Shown here piece after piece: positions 45,126 through 54,708 of a DNA stretch of 64,000 nt. The stretch's first letter is position 1. The number at the start of each line of letters is the position of its first letter. The position numbers and the translations under genes are program-made. The notes beneath the pieces were generated by a model. It saw only the letters and a program-made list of their open reading frames with translations. It was not told where the DNA came from and did no database searches. Origin of the DNA: an uncultured Clostridia bacterium. GTDB lineage: Bacteria > Bacillota > Clostridia > TANB77 > CAG-508. Location: positions 1 to 64,000 of the forward strand of contig CAJFII010000003.1 in NCBI GenBank assembly GCA_904381285.1. Direction: 5' to 3'.

Positions 45126-46138
45126 AATTTAGTGATTTTATAAAAGAAAAAATGATACTAATTATAGGAATTATATTAGCATTGATTAGTGTAGAAATAT
45201 TATTAATTGCTTATCATATTGGAATGTTAGTACGATTATATGTGGCTTTTATCGTAATTTTTGTTATAGTATTTGCAATTCTAATTGAATTTAAAAGAAA
45301 AAAGGATTACTATAATGAGCTAATTAAGAATATGGAAGAACTAAAAGAAAAATATTTGATTTCAGAAATTATAAAAACACCTAATTTCATAGAAGGAAAA
45401 ATATTGAAAGCTGTTTTACAGGATACTGGTAAATCTATGTTAGAAAATGTAAATTACTATAAGAACATACAAGAAGAATATAAAGAATACATAGAACTAT
45501 GGATTCATGAGGTGAAAATACCTATTGCTGCTAGCAAATTGATTATAGAAAATAATAAAAATGATATAACAAAAAGCATAGATGAAGAATTAGATAAAGT
45601 GGAGAATTATACAGAACAGGCATTGTTTTATGCAAGGAGTAATGCGGTAGAAAAAGACTACATTATAACACAAACAAACTTAAAAGAAATTGTAAATGGT
45701 GCTATATTAAAAAATAAAACTACTTTACTTAATGAAAGAATATCTTTAGAATTAAATGATTTAGAACAAATAGTGTATACAGACAGTAAATGGACTACAT
45801 TTATACTAAATCAAATCATACAAAATTCTATAAAATATGCAAAAGATACTGATAAAAAAATAGAAATTTATTCCAAAGCTAAAAATGATAAGGTAATTTT
45901 ATATATAAAAGATAATGGAATAGGCATAAAAAAGGGAGAAATTACTAGAGTATTTGAAAGAGGCTTTACTGGGGATAATGGAAGAATTATAGGTAAAAAG
46001 TCAACAGGAATAGGTTTATATTTATGCAAAAAATTGTGTAATAAATTAGGTCTTGGCATAGAATTAAATTCAGAAAAAGATGAAGGAACAGAAGTAAGAA
46101 TAGTTTTTCCTAAAAATAGTTATACAAATATGAAATAG
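45122..46138 (+). CDS. Intramembrane-sensing histidine kinase (Bce-type module 2)
   Basis: A 338-residue BceS-like kinase: two N-terminal helices (~10-32, 36-57) with a minimal loop, H-box ELWIHEVKIPIAASKL, N-box FILNQIIQNSIKYA, G-boxes IKDNGIGIKKGE and STGIGLYLCKKLCNKLG. Overlaps the regulator by 4 bp. Its stop codon lies in the left arm of a terminator. Confidence 0.94.
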   Translation: MKFSDFIKEKMILIIGIILALISVEILLIAYHIGMLVRLYVAFIVIFVIVFAILIEFKRKKDYYNELIKNMEELKEKYLISEIIKTPNFIEGKILKAVLQDTGKSMLENVNYYKNIQEEYKEYIELWIHEVKIPIAASKLIIENNKNDITKSIDEELDKVENYTEQALFYARSNAVEKDYIITQTNLKEIVNGAILKNKTTLLNERISLELNDLEQIVYTDSKWTTFILNQIIQNSIKYAKDTDKKIEIYSKAKNDKVILYIKDNGIGIKKGEITRVFERGFTGDNGRIIGKKSTGIGLYLCKKLCNKLGLGIELNSEKDEGTEVRIVFPKNSYTNMK

Positions 46139-46160
46139 CTCTTTTATAGGGCTATTTTTC
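46133..46160 (+). terminator. Terminator between the kinase and BceA-like gene
   Basis: Stem AAATAGCTC / GGGCTATTT followed by T; separates the two-component operon from the transporter operon. Confidence 0.75.
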
Positions 46161-46203
46161 AAGTTTTATTACGAAAGGAAAATGACAATAAAGTCAGGTT
46201 ACC

Positions 46204-46267
46204 TTACAAAAATGTAATATAAATGTAAGATTAAAAAATGGCAAGGAAATATAAGATGTTTTATAAT
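46204..46267 (+). promoter_or_regulatory. Promoter and Bce-type operator of the module 2 transporter
   Basis: TTACA-AAAA-TGTAA (46204-46217) plus a second TGTAA (46224-46228). Exactly 10 bp later comes TGGCAA (46239-46244), a 17-bp spacer and TATAAT (46262-46267), the same geometry as module 1. Confidence 0.7.
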
Positions 46268-46298
46268 ATAGTTAAATTATGAGAAAGGAGATTTTATA

Positions 46299-47066
46299 AT
46301 GAGTAATGTATTAGAGGTGAAGAACATTGAAAAATACTATGGAAATAAATCTAATTTAACTAAAGCCATAGCAGGTATAAGTTTTAATGTGGAAAAAGGA
46401 GAATTTGTTGGAATAATGGGGGCTTCAGGATCTGGAAAAACAACTTTATTAAATTGCATTTCAACAATAGACAGAGTAACATCAGGAAAAATAATAATAA
46501 ATAATCAAGATATTACAAAATTAAAAGGAAATAAATTAAACAAATTTAGAAGAGAAGAACTAGGATTTATATTTCAAGATTTTAATTTGCTGGATACTTT
46601 AACAGCCTATGAAAATATAGCTCTAGCACTAACTATTCAAAAAGTAAATTCTCACGAAATAGATAAGAAAGTAAAAGAAATAGCAGAAAAACTTGAAATA
46701 AGTGAAATTTTAAACAAATATCCATATCAAATATCCGGAGGACAAAAGCAAAGAGTTGCATCAGCAAGAGCAATTATAACAAATCCTAAAATAGTACTTG
46801 CTGATGAACCAACAGGAGCATTAGATTCAAAATCTGCAAGACAGCTTTTAGAAACATTTGAAAACCTAAATAAAAAGCTGGGTGCAACAATTTTAATGGT
46901 AACACATGATGCATTTACAGCAAGTTATGCAGATAGAATCATTTTTATAAAAGATGGAAAAGTATTTAATGAATTAGTAAAAGGTGAGGATACAAGAAAA
47001 CAATTTTTTGAAAAAATAATTGAGGTACAAACACTTCTTGGAGGTGATTTGAACGATGTTATTTAA
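46299..47066 (+). CDS. BceA-like ABC ATPase (module 2)
   Basis: A 255-residue ATPase: Walker A GASGSGKTTLLN, Q-loop FQDFNLLDTLTAYEN, signature ISGGQKQRVASARAI, Walker [16 protein letters not shown], switch histidine VTHDAF. Very similar along its length to the module 1 ATPase. It overlaps the permease gene by 11 bp. SD AAAGGAG. Confidence 0.95.
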   Translation: MSNVLEVKNIEKYYGNKSNLTKAIAGISFNVEKGEFVGIMGASGSGKTTLLNCISTIDRVTSGKIIINNQDITKLKGNKLNKFRREELGFIFQDFNLLDTLTAYENIALALTIQKVNSHEIDKKVKEIAEKLEISEILNKYPYQISGGQKQRVASARAIITNPKIVLADEPTGALDSKSARQLLETFENLNKKLGATILMVTHDAFTASYADRIIFIKDGKVFNELVKGEDTRKQFFEKIIEVQTLLGGDLNDVI

Positions 47067-49152
47067 GTTATCTATAAAAAATATGAAAAAGAGTTTTAAA
47101 GATTATGCAATATATTTTTTGACACTCGTATTAGGTGTGGCAATCTTTTATATGTTTAACTCTTTAGATAGCCAGCAAGCAATGCTTGAAGTATCACAGT
47201 CTACAAGAGACATGATAAGATTAATGATTGATTTACTTGGAATGATTTCAGTTTTTATAGCAATTATACTAGGATTTTTGATTGTATATGCCAATAATTT
47301 CTTGGTAAATAGAAGAAAAAGAGAATTTGGTATTTATATGACACTAGGAATGGGCAGAAGGCAAATATCTGCTATCATTCTTTTAGAAACAATATTAGTA
47401 GGAATTTTATCTTTAGTTGTAGGTATTTTTGTAGGGGTATTTGCTTCACAGTTTATGTCTATATTAGTTGCAAAATTATTTGAAGCAGATATGACTGAGT
47501 TTACTTTTGTATTTTCCAAAGATGCTTGTATAAAAACTTGTATTTATTTTGCAGTAATGTACATGGCAGTTATTATATTTAACACTTTAACAATTTCTAG
47601 ATACAAACTAATTAATTTATTAACTGCTATAAGAAAAAATGAAAAAGTAAAAATAAAGAATCCTGTTATTTCAATACTAATATTCTTAATTTCGGCTGGA
47701 ATATTAGGATATGCTTATTGGATAGTTACAGGTGGAGTTTATGAATTAGGAACAGCAGACGAACTATTAAAACCAATTCTAATGGGAATAGTAGGAACAA
47801 TAGGAGTTTTCTGGTCATTATCAGGATTTATATTAAGAATTATACAATCTAGTAAAAAGGTTTATTTAAAGGGAACAAATATGTTTGTATTAAGACAATT
47901 AAATAATAAGATTAATACAAATATTGTAAGCATGAGTATTATTTGTTTAATGCTGTTTATGACAATTAGTGTATTATCTAGTAGCTTATCTATAAAATCT
48001 GCATTAGATTCACAATTAAAAGAATTAACACCAGTAGATGTAAATTTATATAAAACAGCATACTTGCCAGAAAGTTACGTAAATTCATACAATGGAAAGA
48101 CAGTTTATTACACAGAGGTACAAAGAGAAGATTCGAGAAAACCTGTAAGTTATACTTTAAAAACTAATGGATATGATATGAATAGTTTGAAAGATATTGT
48201 AGAAATTCCAATTTATGCAATACCAGAATGGACTTTAAAACATAGTTTTGGAGATTACTATGAAACTGTAAAAAGTCAGTTTTCAATGATTACTTATGAT
48301 ACCCCAGAATCTATTATAAAAATTTCAGATTATAATAAAATAGCATCACTTTATGGAGAAGAACAATATACTCTAAAGGATGATGAATACATTGTACTTT
48401 GTGATTTTGAACAAATGACCAGTTTAAGAAATGAAGCAATGAAAGGAAATTCAAATATAGAGATTAATGGAAAAACATATCATTCAAAATATGCTGAATG
48501 TCAAAATGGATTTGTATTTATGTCATCAAGCAATATGAATGCAGGAATCATATTAGTTCCAGATAGTTTTGAGTTAAAAGATGAATGGACAGAACAGTAT
48601 TTCCTAGCAGCAAACTATAATGTAGAAACTGATGAAGAAAAAGAAGAATTAGATAAAGTCCTTTCAGAAGAAAATGATAATATATTATTTGATAATTTAG
48701 AAAATAAAGGAATAGAACTTTTGGGAACTACTAAAATAAGCCTAACAGAAGCAAGTAAGGGTCTTGCAACAATTATTATATTTATATCGATTTATTTAGG
48801 AATTATATTTTTAATTGCAAGTTCTGCTATTTTAGCATTAAAACAGCTAACAGAAAGTTCTGATAATAAACAAAGATATACTATTTTAAGAAAAATTGGT
48901 TGTGATGAAAAAATGATTAATCAGGCTTTATTTAGACAAATATTTATTTTCTTTATGTTACCATTAATTTTAGCAATTATTCATTCTATATTTGGAATTA
49001 AATTTATATTATCAATGCTTGCTGTGCTTGCATCTCCAGATGAATTATTACCATCAGTTATTGCAACAGCAGTTATTATAGGAGCAATTTATGGGGTATA
49101 TTTCCTTGCTACTTATTTAGGTAGTAAAAATATTATCAAAGAGGAGGAATAG
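47056..49152 (+). CDS. BceB-like ABC permease (module 2)
   Basis: A 698-residue ten-helix permease of the Bce type, starting with LSIKNMKKSFKDYAIYFLTL. It has the NRRKREFGIYMTLGMGRRQIS segment after helix 2 and a ~210-residue extracellular domain (~335-550), which is the part most divergent from module 1. That divergence suggests a different peptide range. It is 3 bp from the YxeA-like gene downstream. Confidence 0.95.
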   Translation: MLFKLSIKNMKKSFKDYAIYFLTLVLGVAIFYMFNSLDSQQAMLEVSQSTRDMIRLMIDLLGMISVFIAIILGFLIVYANNFLVNRRKREFGIYMTLGMGRRQISAIILLETILVGILSLVVGIFVGVFASQFMSILVAKLFEADMTEFTFVFSKDACIKTCIYFAVMYMAVIIFNTLTISRYKLINLLTAIRKNEKVKIKNPVISILIFLISAGILGYAYWIVTGGVYELGTADELLKPILMGIVGTIGVFWSLSGFILRIIQSSKKVYLKGTNMFVLRQLNNKINTNIVSMSIICLMLFMTISVLSSSLSIKSALDSQLKELTPVDVNLYKTAYLPESYVNSYNGKTVYYTEVQREDSRKPVSYTLKTNGYDMNSLKDIVEIPIYAIPEWTLKHSFGDYYETVKSQFSMITYDTPESIIKISDYNKIASLYGEEQYTLKDDEYIVLCDFEQMTSLRNEAMKGNSNIEINGKTYHSKYAECQNGFVFMSSSNMNAGIILVPDSFELKDEWTEQYFLAANYNVETDEEKEELDKVLSEENDNILFDNLENKGIELLGTTKISLTEASKGLATIIIFISIYLGIIFLIASSAILALKQLTESSDNKQRYTILRKIGCDEKMINQALFRQIFIFFMLPLILAIIHSIFGIKFILSMLAVLASPDELLPSVIATAVIIGAIYGVYFLATYLGSKNIIKEEE

Positions 49153-49155
49153 AAA

Positions 49156-49509
49156 ATGGATGATTTTAAAGAAAAAATACCAATGATTATTGGATTAATT
49201 ATTGTGGTAGCTTTAATAGTTGGAGCGTATTACTTTTTGGTAGTACATAAAGAAGTTTATTACACACAAATAGATAATACTAAAATTGAAGAAATTTCTA
49301 GTAAAGATGATATGAAATATCAATATACATTAACAGCTTACAATAAAAATGGAAAAGCAAAAGAAGTTCAGTTTAAGACTACCAGAGAACTAAGAAATGA
49401 AGCATATTTAGAATTAGAAGTGATGCAATTTAGAGGAGTTATAAATTGGAAAGAAGTGCAAATAGATCAATTACCAGATGATGTAAAAACAGCAATGAAT
49501 ATTGAATAA
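49156..49509 (+). CDS. YxeA-like small membrane-anchored protein
   Basis: A 117-residue protein: N-terminal anchor helix (~10-30) and a small extracytoplasmic beta domain (YYTQIDNTKIEEI, YTLTAYNKNGKAKEVQFKT, YLELEVMQFRGVINWKEVQ) matching the YxeA/DUF1093 family. In Bacillus subtilis yxeA lies beside the Bce-like yxdLM genes, and this gene likewise follows a BceB-like permease by 3 bp. Function unknown; accessory to peptide resistance is likely. Confidence 0.85.
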   Translation: MDDFKEKIPMIIGLIIVVALIVGAYYFLVVHKEVYYTQIDNTKIEEISSKDDMKYQYTLTAYNKNGKAKEVQFKTTRELRNEAYLELEVMQFRGVINWKEVQIDQLPDDVKTAMNIE

Positions 49510-49549
49510 ATATGAAAAAATAAATGTAAAAAGAAATAAGGTGGTAAAT

Positions 49550-50249
49550 ATGAAAAAATTTCTAAAAATATTATTTTTCTTAATTTTAATAATCTTAAGT
49601 ATAGCGGTAATATTTATAGGAAATGGGTATAATATGTATAAAGAAGCCATAGATAGTATATCTCTTGAAGAAAAAGTGGCCGAGATACAAAACAAAGAAA
49701 ATTATACGAAATTTTCAGAACTACCACAAATGTATGTTAATGCAGTAATAAGTGTAGAAGATAAAAGATTTTATAAACATAATGGAATAGATATAATTGC
49801 AATAGGTAGAGCAGCTATAAATGATATAAAAGCAATGTCATTTGTAGAAGGAGGAAGTACAATTACACAACAATTAGCAAAAAACATGTATTTTACACAA
49901 GAAAAGAAAATGGAAAGAAAAATTGCAGAAGTTTTTATGGCTTGGAAAATAGAAGATAATTACTCAAAAGAGGAAATTTTTGAGTTATATGTAAATAGCA
50001 TTTATTTTGGAGATGGATATTATACTATACAGGATGCTTGCAAACGGATATTTTGATAAACAATTAGACGAAATGACTGATGGAGAATGTATAATGCTTG
50101 CAGGTATTCCTAATGCGCCATCTGTATATGCACCAACAAAAAATCCAGATTTAGCAAAACAAAGGCAAAAACAAGTAATGGATAAAATGATAGAAAATAA
50201 TTTTTTAACACAAGATGAAGCAAATAGAATATTAGAAAAGGAAGAATAA
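49550..50249 (+). CDS. Monofunctional glycosyltransferase family 51 (peptidoglycan), with +1 frame break at CGG
   Basis: An N-terminal anchor helix (~5-22) precedes the GT51 catalytic domain that polymerises lipid II. Motifs: VEDKRFYKHNGID (motif I), EGGSTITQQLAKNMYF (motif II), RKIAEVFMAWKIE and LYVNSIYFGDGYY. The frame stops at 50056; skipping C50045 continues as DACKGYFDKQLDEMTDGEC, then MLAGIPNAPSVYAPTKNP, to a stop at 50247-50249 (~232 aa in total). The joined protein is a full-length GT51 with no transpeptidase domain. ATG 49550 is chosen because AAGGTGG is 5 bp upstream. It lies close behind Bce module 2. Confidence 0.82.
50045..50047 (+). other. In-frame CGG at a +1 frame break (site C)
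   Basis: Context AAA-CGG-A in the GT51 gene. Dropping the C gives GGA, the glycine of KGYF, which is common at this place in the family. Unshifted, translation stops two codons later. Confidence 0.7.
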
Positions 50250-50263
50250 AATAATTAATTTAC

Positions 50264-50295
50264 AAAAGCAAGTAGTTGTTAATTACTTGCTTTTA
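50264..50295. terminator. Repeated hairpin/terminator element, copy 3
   Basis: Same arms and loop as copy 1 at 39481, identical over ~36 bp. Confidence 0.8.
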
Positions 50296-50362
50296 TGATA
50301 ATATATATTATACGAATAAAAATGATAAAACTTAAATATTTATAGAATCGGGAGATTTATAT

Positions 50363-53300
50363 ATGTTACAAATAAAAAATGTTTATAAAGAATATAGAAC
50401 AGGAGACTTAGTGCAAAAAGCACTAGATAACGTAAGTTTAAACTTAAGAGACAATGAGTTTGTTGCAATTCTTGGTCCTAGTGGTTCTGGAAAAACAACA
50501 CTTTTAAATATCATAGGTGGTTTGGACCGTTATGATAAAGGTGATTTAATCATTAATGAAATTTCTACAAAGGATTATAAAGACAGAGATTGGGATTCAT
50601 ACCGTAACCATACAATTGGTTTTGTATTTCAAAGTTATAACTTAATACCACATCAAACTATTTTAGCTAATGTAGAATTAGCTTTAACAATTTCAGGAGT
50701 ATCTAGAAACAAACGTAGACAAAAAGCAATAGAAGCATTAGAAAAAGTGGGCCTTGCAAATCAACTTCATAAAAAACCAAATCAATTATCAGGTGGACAA
50801 ATGCAAAGAGTTGCTATTGCAAGAGCATTGGTAAATAATCCGGATATTTTACTTGCTGACGAACCAACTGGAGCATTAGATAGTGATACAAGTGTCCAAG
50901 TAATGGAGTTATTAAAAGAAGTTGCAAAAGACAGATTAGTAGTAATGGTAACACATAACCCAGAATTAGCTCAAAAGTATGCTACTCGTATTGTGAATTT
51001 AAGAGATGGAAAAATATGTGATGATTCAAACCCTTATATTGTAGAAAATGAAAAACATAAAAAGCCAGAACATAAAAACATGGGTAAGACATCTATGTCA
51101 TTTTTAACTTCTTTATCTCTTAGCTTTAATAACTTAAAAACAAAAAAAGGAAGAACATTTTTAACATCTTTTGCTGGGTCAATTGGTATTATTGGTATAG
51201 CACTTATACTATCGATATCAAATGGGGTGAATACTTACATTAAATCTGTGGAAGAAGATACTTTATCTGAATATCCTTTACAAATACAAAGTTCAGGAAT
51301 TGATATGAGTTCAATGCTTATGGGTGGAAACAATGATACAGATGAAAATGAAAAAACTGGAGATATTCATGTTAGTAAAATGCTGTCCAATATGTTTTCA
51401 ACAATAGGTTCAAATGATTTAGCTTCTTTAAAACAATATTTAGAGAGCAGTGACAGCCATATAAATGATTATGCAAAAACTGTTGAATATGAGTATAATG
51501 TTTCGCCAAAGATTTATAGTGCAGATACTCAACATTTAAGACAACTTAATCCAGACATTTCTTTTGCAAGTTTAGGAATTGGTTCAGGTACTACCAATAA
51601 TACGATATTATCTAGCATGATGAGTACAGATGTATTTTTTCAAATGCCAGCCGATACAAACTTATATAAGGAACAATATGATGTAAAAGCAGGAAAATGG
51701 CCTACTAATTATAATGAATGTGTATTGGTATTAACTTCAAAAGGAAATATTAGTGATTTTATGCTATATACATTAGGATTAAGAGATTTTACAGAACTTG
51801 ATAATTTAATTACACAATTTTCAAATGAAGAAGAGGTAGATACACCTAATACTGCAAATTCATATTCTTATGAAGATATTCTTGGTATTACTTTTAAACT
51901 AATTAATAGTAGCGATTGTTATGAATATGATGAAGAATATAATATTTGGCGCGATAAAACGGACAATACAGAATATATGAAAAATATTGTAGAAAATGGT
52001 GAAGAGTTAAAAATTGTAGGAATTGTACAACCAAAAGAAGGTGTAGCAGCAGCTATGTTACAATCTGGAATAGGATATCCATATTCTTTAACTAATCATG
52101 TAATTGAGAATGCAGCAAATAGTAAAATAGTAAAAGACCAATTAGCATCACCAGAAATTAATGTATTTACAGGTAAAAGATTTGATGACACAGAAGAGAA
52201 TAATTCTTTTAATATGAATTCTCTAATAGAAGTAGATACAAATGCTATTAAATCTGCTTTTAAAATTGATGAGTCAAAAATAAAGGTTGATTTTAGTAAT
52301 TTAAATAATATAATAAGCCAAAATTCATTACCAGCACTTAACATAACAGATGTTTTGAGTGAGATTAAGTTTTCTATAACAAGTCAAGATATACAAAAAA
52401 TAATGAAGGAGCTTTTAAAAGGGTATGAAGAATATATAAAGGAAAATCCAGAAGCAAATATTGCTCAGATAGGCAAACAATTATCAGAATATTTACAATC
52501 AAAAGAAGTTACTGAATTACTTAATAAAGAAATTGAGGAAATTATTAAAGAAAATGGTAGTATAACGATTACTGAAGAACAAATGAAAAAAATTATGACA
52601 AATATTCTAAAAGGATATGAAAAATATGTAGGTGAAAATGACTTAATAACTGTGGAAGACTTGGATAAATATCTTAAAAATTATCTTGAATCAGAAGAAG
52701 CAAAGAAAATAGTAACGGATAATTTATCAGAGATGATAAAATCTCAAAATGTAGAAGAACAGATTTCAAATATTATGGAAAAATACATGAAATCTGTAAT
52801 GAATTCAATTAGTAAAAGTTTAGAAAGAGAAATGCAATCAAGCATTACAGCATTAAGTAAATCAATGGCAAATGCAATTAGTATTGATGAAAATGCTTTT
52901 GTAAATGCATTTCATATGAAAATGAATGAAGAAGAGTTATCAGAACTTTTATCTTCACTTATGTCAAAAGAACAAACTACTTATGAAAATAACTTAAAAA
53001 AATTAGATTATGCTAATTTTGATGAACCAAAGAGCATTAATATTTATCCAAAGGATTTTGAAGGAAATAAAGCAATTACTAATTTGTTAAATGAATATAA
53101 CAATCGTATGAAAGAAGAAGGTAATGATGAGAAAGTAATTTCTTATACAGATATGGTAGGAACTTTAATGAGTTCTGTAACAACAATAGTAGATGTTATT
53201 AGTTATGTACTTATTGCGTTTGTTGCTATATCTTTAGTTGTTTCTTCTATAATGATTGGTGTTATTACGTATATTAGTGTATTAGAACGTAAAAAAGAAA

Positions 53301-53602
53301 TTGGTATTTTAAGAGCGATTGGAGCTTCTAAGCACAATGTTGCACAAGTATTTAATGCGGAAACATTTATTGTTGGAACTCTTGCAGGTCTAATTGGAGT
53401 GGGAATTACATTATTGTTATTAATTCCTACAAACCAAATTATTAGTTCAATTTCAAATGGTGTAGATGTTAAAGCTTCACTACCGGTAGCTGCAGGTATA
53501 ATTTTAATTATATTAAGTATAGTTTTAACACTAATTGGAGGTATTATTCCTTCTAGAAAGGCAGCAAAAGAAGATCCAGTATTAGCATTAAGAAGTGAAT
53601 AA
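50363..53602 (+). CDS. Fused ABC ATPase-permease (MacB-like) with very large ectodomain
   Basis: A 1,079-residue protein. Residues ~1-230 are an ATPase (Walker A GPSGSGKTTLLN, signature [15 protein letters not shown], Walker [15 protein letters not shown], switch histidine VTHNPE). A membrane helix at ~262-285 (AGSIGIIGIALILSI) is followed by a ~640-residue external region containing Ser-rich and helical segments. A C-terminal FtsX block follows (~955-1075, ERKKEIGILRAIGASKHNV). Such fusions occur across Clostridia and are thought to handle peptides or signal across the envelope. Substrate unknown. Stands alone, with an SD GGGAG. Confidence 0.93.
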   Translation: MLQIKNVYKEYRTGDLVQKALDNVSLNLRDNEFVAILGPSGSGKTTLLNIIGGLDRYDKGDLIINEISTKDYKDRDWDSYRNHTIGFVFQSYNLIPHQTILANVELALTISGVSRNKRRQKAIEALEKVGLANQLHKKPNQLSGGQMQRVAIARALVNNPDILLADEPTGALDSDTSVQVMELLKEVAKDRLVVMVTHNPELAQKYATRIVNLRDGKICDDSNPYIVENEKHKKPEHKNMGKTSMSFLTSLSLSFNNLKTKKGRTFLTSFAGSIGIIGIALILSISNGVNTYIKSVEEDTLSEYPLQIQSSGIDMSSMLMGGNNDTDENEKTGDIHVSKMLSNMFSTIGSNDLASLKQYLESSDSHINDYAKTVEYEYNVSPKIYSADTQHLRQLNPDISFASLGIGSGTTNNTILSSMMSTDVFFQMPADTNLYKEQYDVKAGKWPTNYNECVLVLTSKGNISDFMLYTLGLRDFTELDNLITQFSNEEEVDTPNTANSYSYEDILGITFKLINSSDCYEYDEEYNIWRDKTDNTEYMKNIVENGEELKIVGIVQPKEGVAAAMLQSGIGYPYSLTNHVIENAANSKIVKDQLASPEINVFTGKRFDDTEENNSFNMNSLIEVDTNAIKSAFKIDESKIKVDFSNLNNIISQNSLPALNITDVLSEIKFSITSQDIQKIMKELLKGYEEYIKENPEANIAQIGKQLSEYLQSKEVTELLNKEIEEIIKENGSITITEEQMKKIMTNILKGYEKYVGENDLITVEDLDKYLKNYLESEEAKKIVTDNLSEMIKSQNVEEQISNIMEKYMKSVMNSISKSLEREMQSSITALSKSMANAISIDENAFVNAFHMKMNEEELSELLSSLMSKEQTTYENNLKKLDYANFDEPKSINIYPKDFEGNKAITNLLNEYNNRMKEEGNDEKVISYTDMVGTLMSSVTTIVDVISYVLIAFVAISLVVSSIMIGVITYISVLERKKEIGILRAIGASKHNVAQVFNAETFIVGTLAGLIGVGITLLLLIPTNQIISSISNGVDVKASLPVAAGIILIILSIVLTLIGGIIPSRKAAKEDPVLALRSE

Positions 53603-53680
53603 ATATAGAAAGCATTTTTTTAGATATTAAAGTATAATATAAGTAATACAAAGCGTAACTTATAAAATTAGGAGTAAAAA

Positions 53681-54322
53681 ATGAACATATTAAAACCACA
53701 AAAAATGTTATTTAGTAATTTAAGAAAAATAAATGATTTAATAGAAGAAATTAAGAATGATGAGAAACTAGAGAATATTAATATTGAGAACTATAAAAAA
53801 GAAAACATTGAACTTACAGATATTACAATTGAAAAGGCGATAATAAATAATGTAGAATTTATAAGTAGTAATCTGGAAAAAAATACTTTTATAGATATAG
53901 AATTTAGTAATTGTAATTTTTCTAACTCTTCTTTTAATAATTGTAGTTTTATAAGATGTGAATTTAATAATTGCAAATTAACAGGATGTAATTTTATTGA
54001 AAGTGGTCTATGCGACATAAGTTTCATAGACACCAATATGAATTATGTTAATTTATCAATGGCAAGTATGAAAAATATATTATTTAAAAATACGGCACTT
54101 AAAAATGCAAATTTTCAAGAGAATAAAGTAAAAAATATTTTATTTAAAGAGGCTGATTTAACACAGACACAATTTTTTAAAACTAGTTTAAGTGGAATTG
54201 ATTTTTCAGACAGTATAATTGAAGGAATGGCAGTATCTATTGAAGATATAAAAGGAGCAATAATAAATGAGTTTCAAGCAGTAGATTTGCTATATCTATT
54301 GGGTGTTAAAGTAAAAAATTGA
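53681..54322 (+). CDS. Pentapeptide-repeat protein
   Basis: A 213-residue protein with an N-terminal charged helix (~1-45), then about 25 tandem five-residue repeats with Phe/Leu at the centre and Asn/Cys/Ser before it (CNFSNSSFNNCSFIRCEFNN and similar to ~190). This predicts a right-handed quadrilateral beta-helix. Some relatives (Qnr, MfpA) mimic DNA and protect gyrase, but most have unknown roles and I see no diagnostic Qnr sequence. It has its own -10 (TATAAT 53633-53638) and SD AGGAG. Confidence 0.85.
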   Translation: MNILKPQKMLFSNLRKINDLIEEIKNDEKLENINIENYKKENIELTDITIEKAIINNVEFISSNLEKNTFIDIEFSNCNFSNSSFNNCSFIRCEFNNCKLTGCNFIESGLCDISFIDTNMNYVNLSMASMKNILFKNTALKNANFQENKVKNILFKEADLTQTQFFKTSLSGIDFSDSIIEGMAVSIEDIKGAIINEFQAVDLLYLLGVKVKN

Positions 54323-54399
54323 AAAAATAAAAAATCTTAATTTAGGAAAAATCTATGGTGATGAAAACCAAAATAAACTTAGCTTCTTTTAATTAATGT

Positions 54400-54428
54400 T
54401 TGACAAATAATTTTTAGTATGTTAACAT
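54400..54428 (+). promoter_or_regulatory. Promoter of the ABC-F leader
   Basis: TTGACA (54400-54405), 17-bp spacer, TAACAT (54423-54428) with extended TG. Starts a ~280-nt leader before the ABC-F gene. Confidence 0.7.
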
Positions 54429-54459
54429 ATGAATAGATTAAAAATAATGGAGGTGTAAA

Positions 54460-54489
54460 ATGTATATTAATTCTTATAAAAACAATTAA
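54460..54489 (+). CDS. Nine-residue leader peptide upstream of the ABC-F gene
   Basis: ATG after GGAGG (54449-54453, 6-bp spacing) encodes MYINSYKNN followed by TAA. Its strong ribosome site, position right after a promoter and upstream of two hairpins match the leader peptides that sense ribosome-targeting antibiotics before ABC-F and erm genes. Function is inferred from layout. Confidence 0.6.
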   Translation: MYINSYKNN

Positions 54490-54496
54490 ATAATGC

Positions 54497-54523
54497 AAAG
54501 CTAATCTTGGGTTTAGTTTTTTT
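54497..54523 (+). terminator. First leader hairpin (possible attenuator)
   Basis: AAAGCTAA with TTAGTTTT (one G-T pair), 8-nt loop, T-rich 3' side, immediately after the leader peptide. Confidence 0.45.
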
Positions 54524-54613
54524 ATGTTTTTTAAGAATTACTATGCAATTTCTTGTATTTATTTTATAGAATTTATGACTTTATAAATGAAATTTAATAG
54601 ATTATTTATTTTC

Positions 54614-54654
54614 ATGCACAATAACTAAATCTAAATTAGTTATTGTGCATTTTT
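54614..54654 (+). terminator. Strong attenuator terminator before the ABC-F gene
   Basis: A 15-bp perfect stem (ATGCACAATAACTAA / TTAGTTATTGTGCAT), 7-nt loop, TTTT tail, ending 54 bp before the ABC-F start, so transcripts must read through it. Between the two hairpins I see nothing else. Confidence 0.8.
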
Positions 54655-54708
54655 CATGTTAAAGTAAAAGCTGATTATTTTATTAAATAAAGAAAAAGGA
54701 GGAGTACT

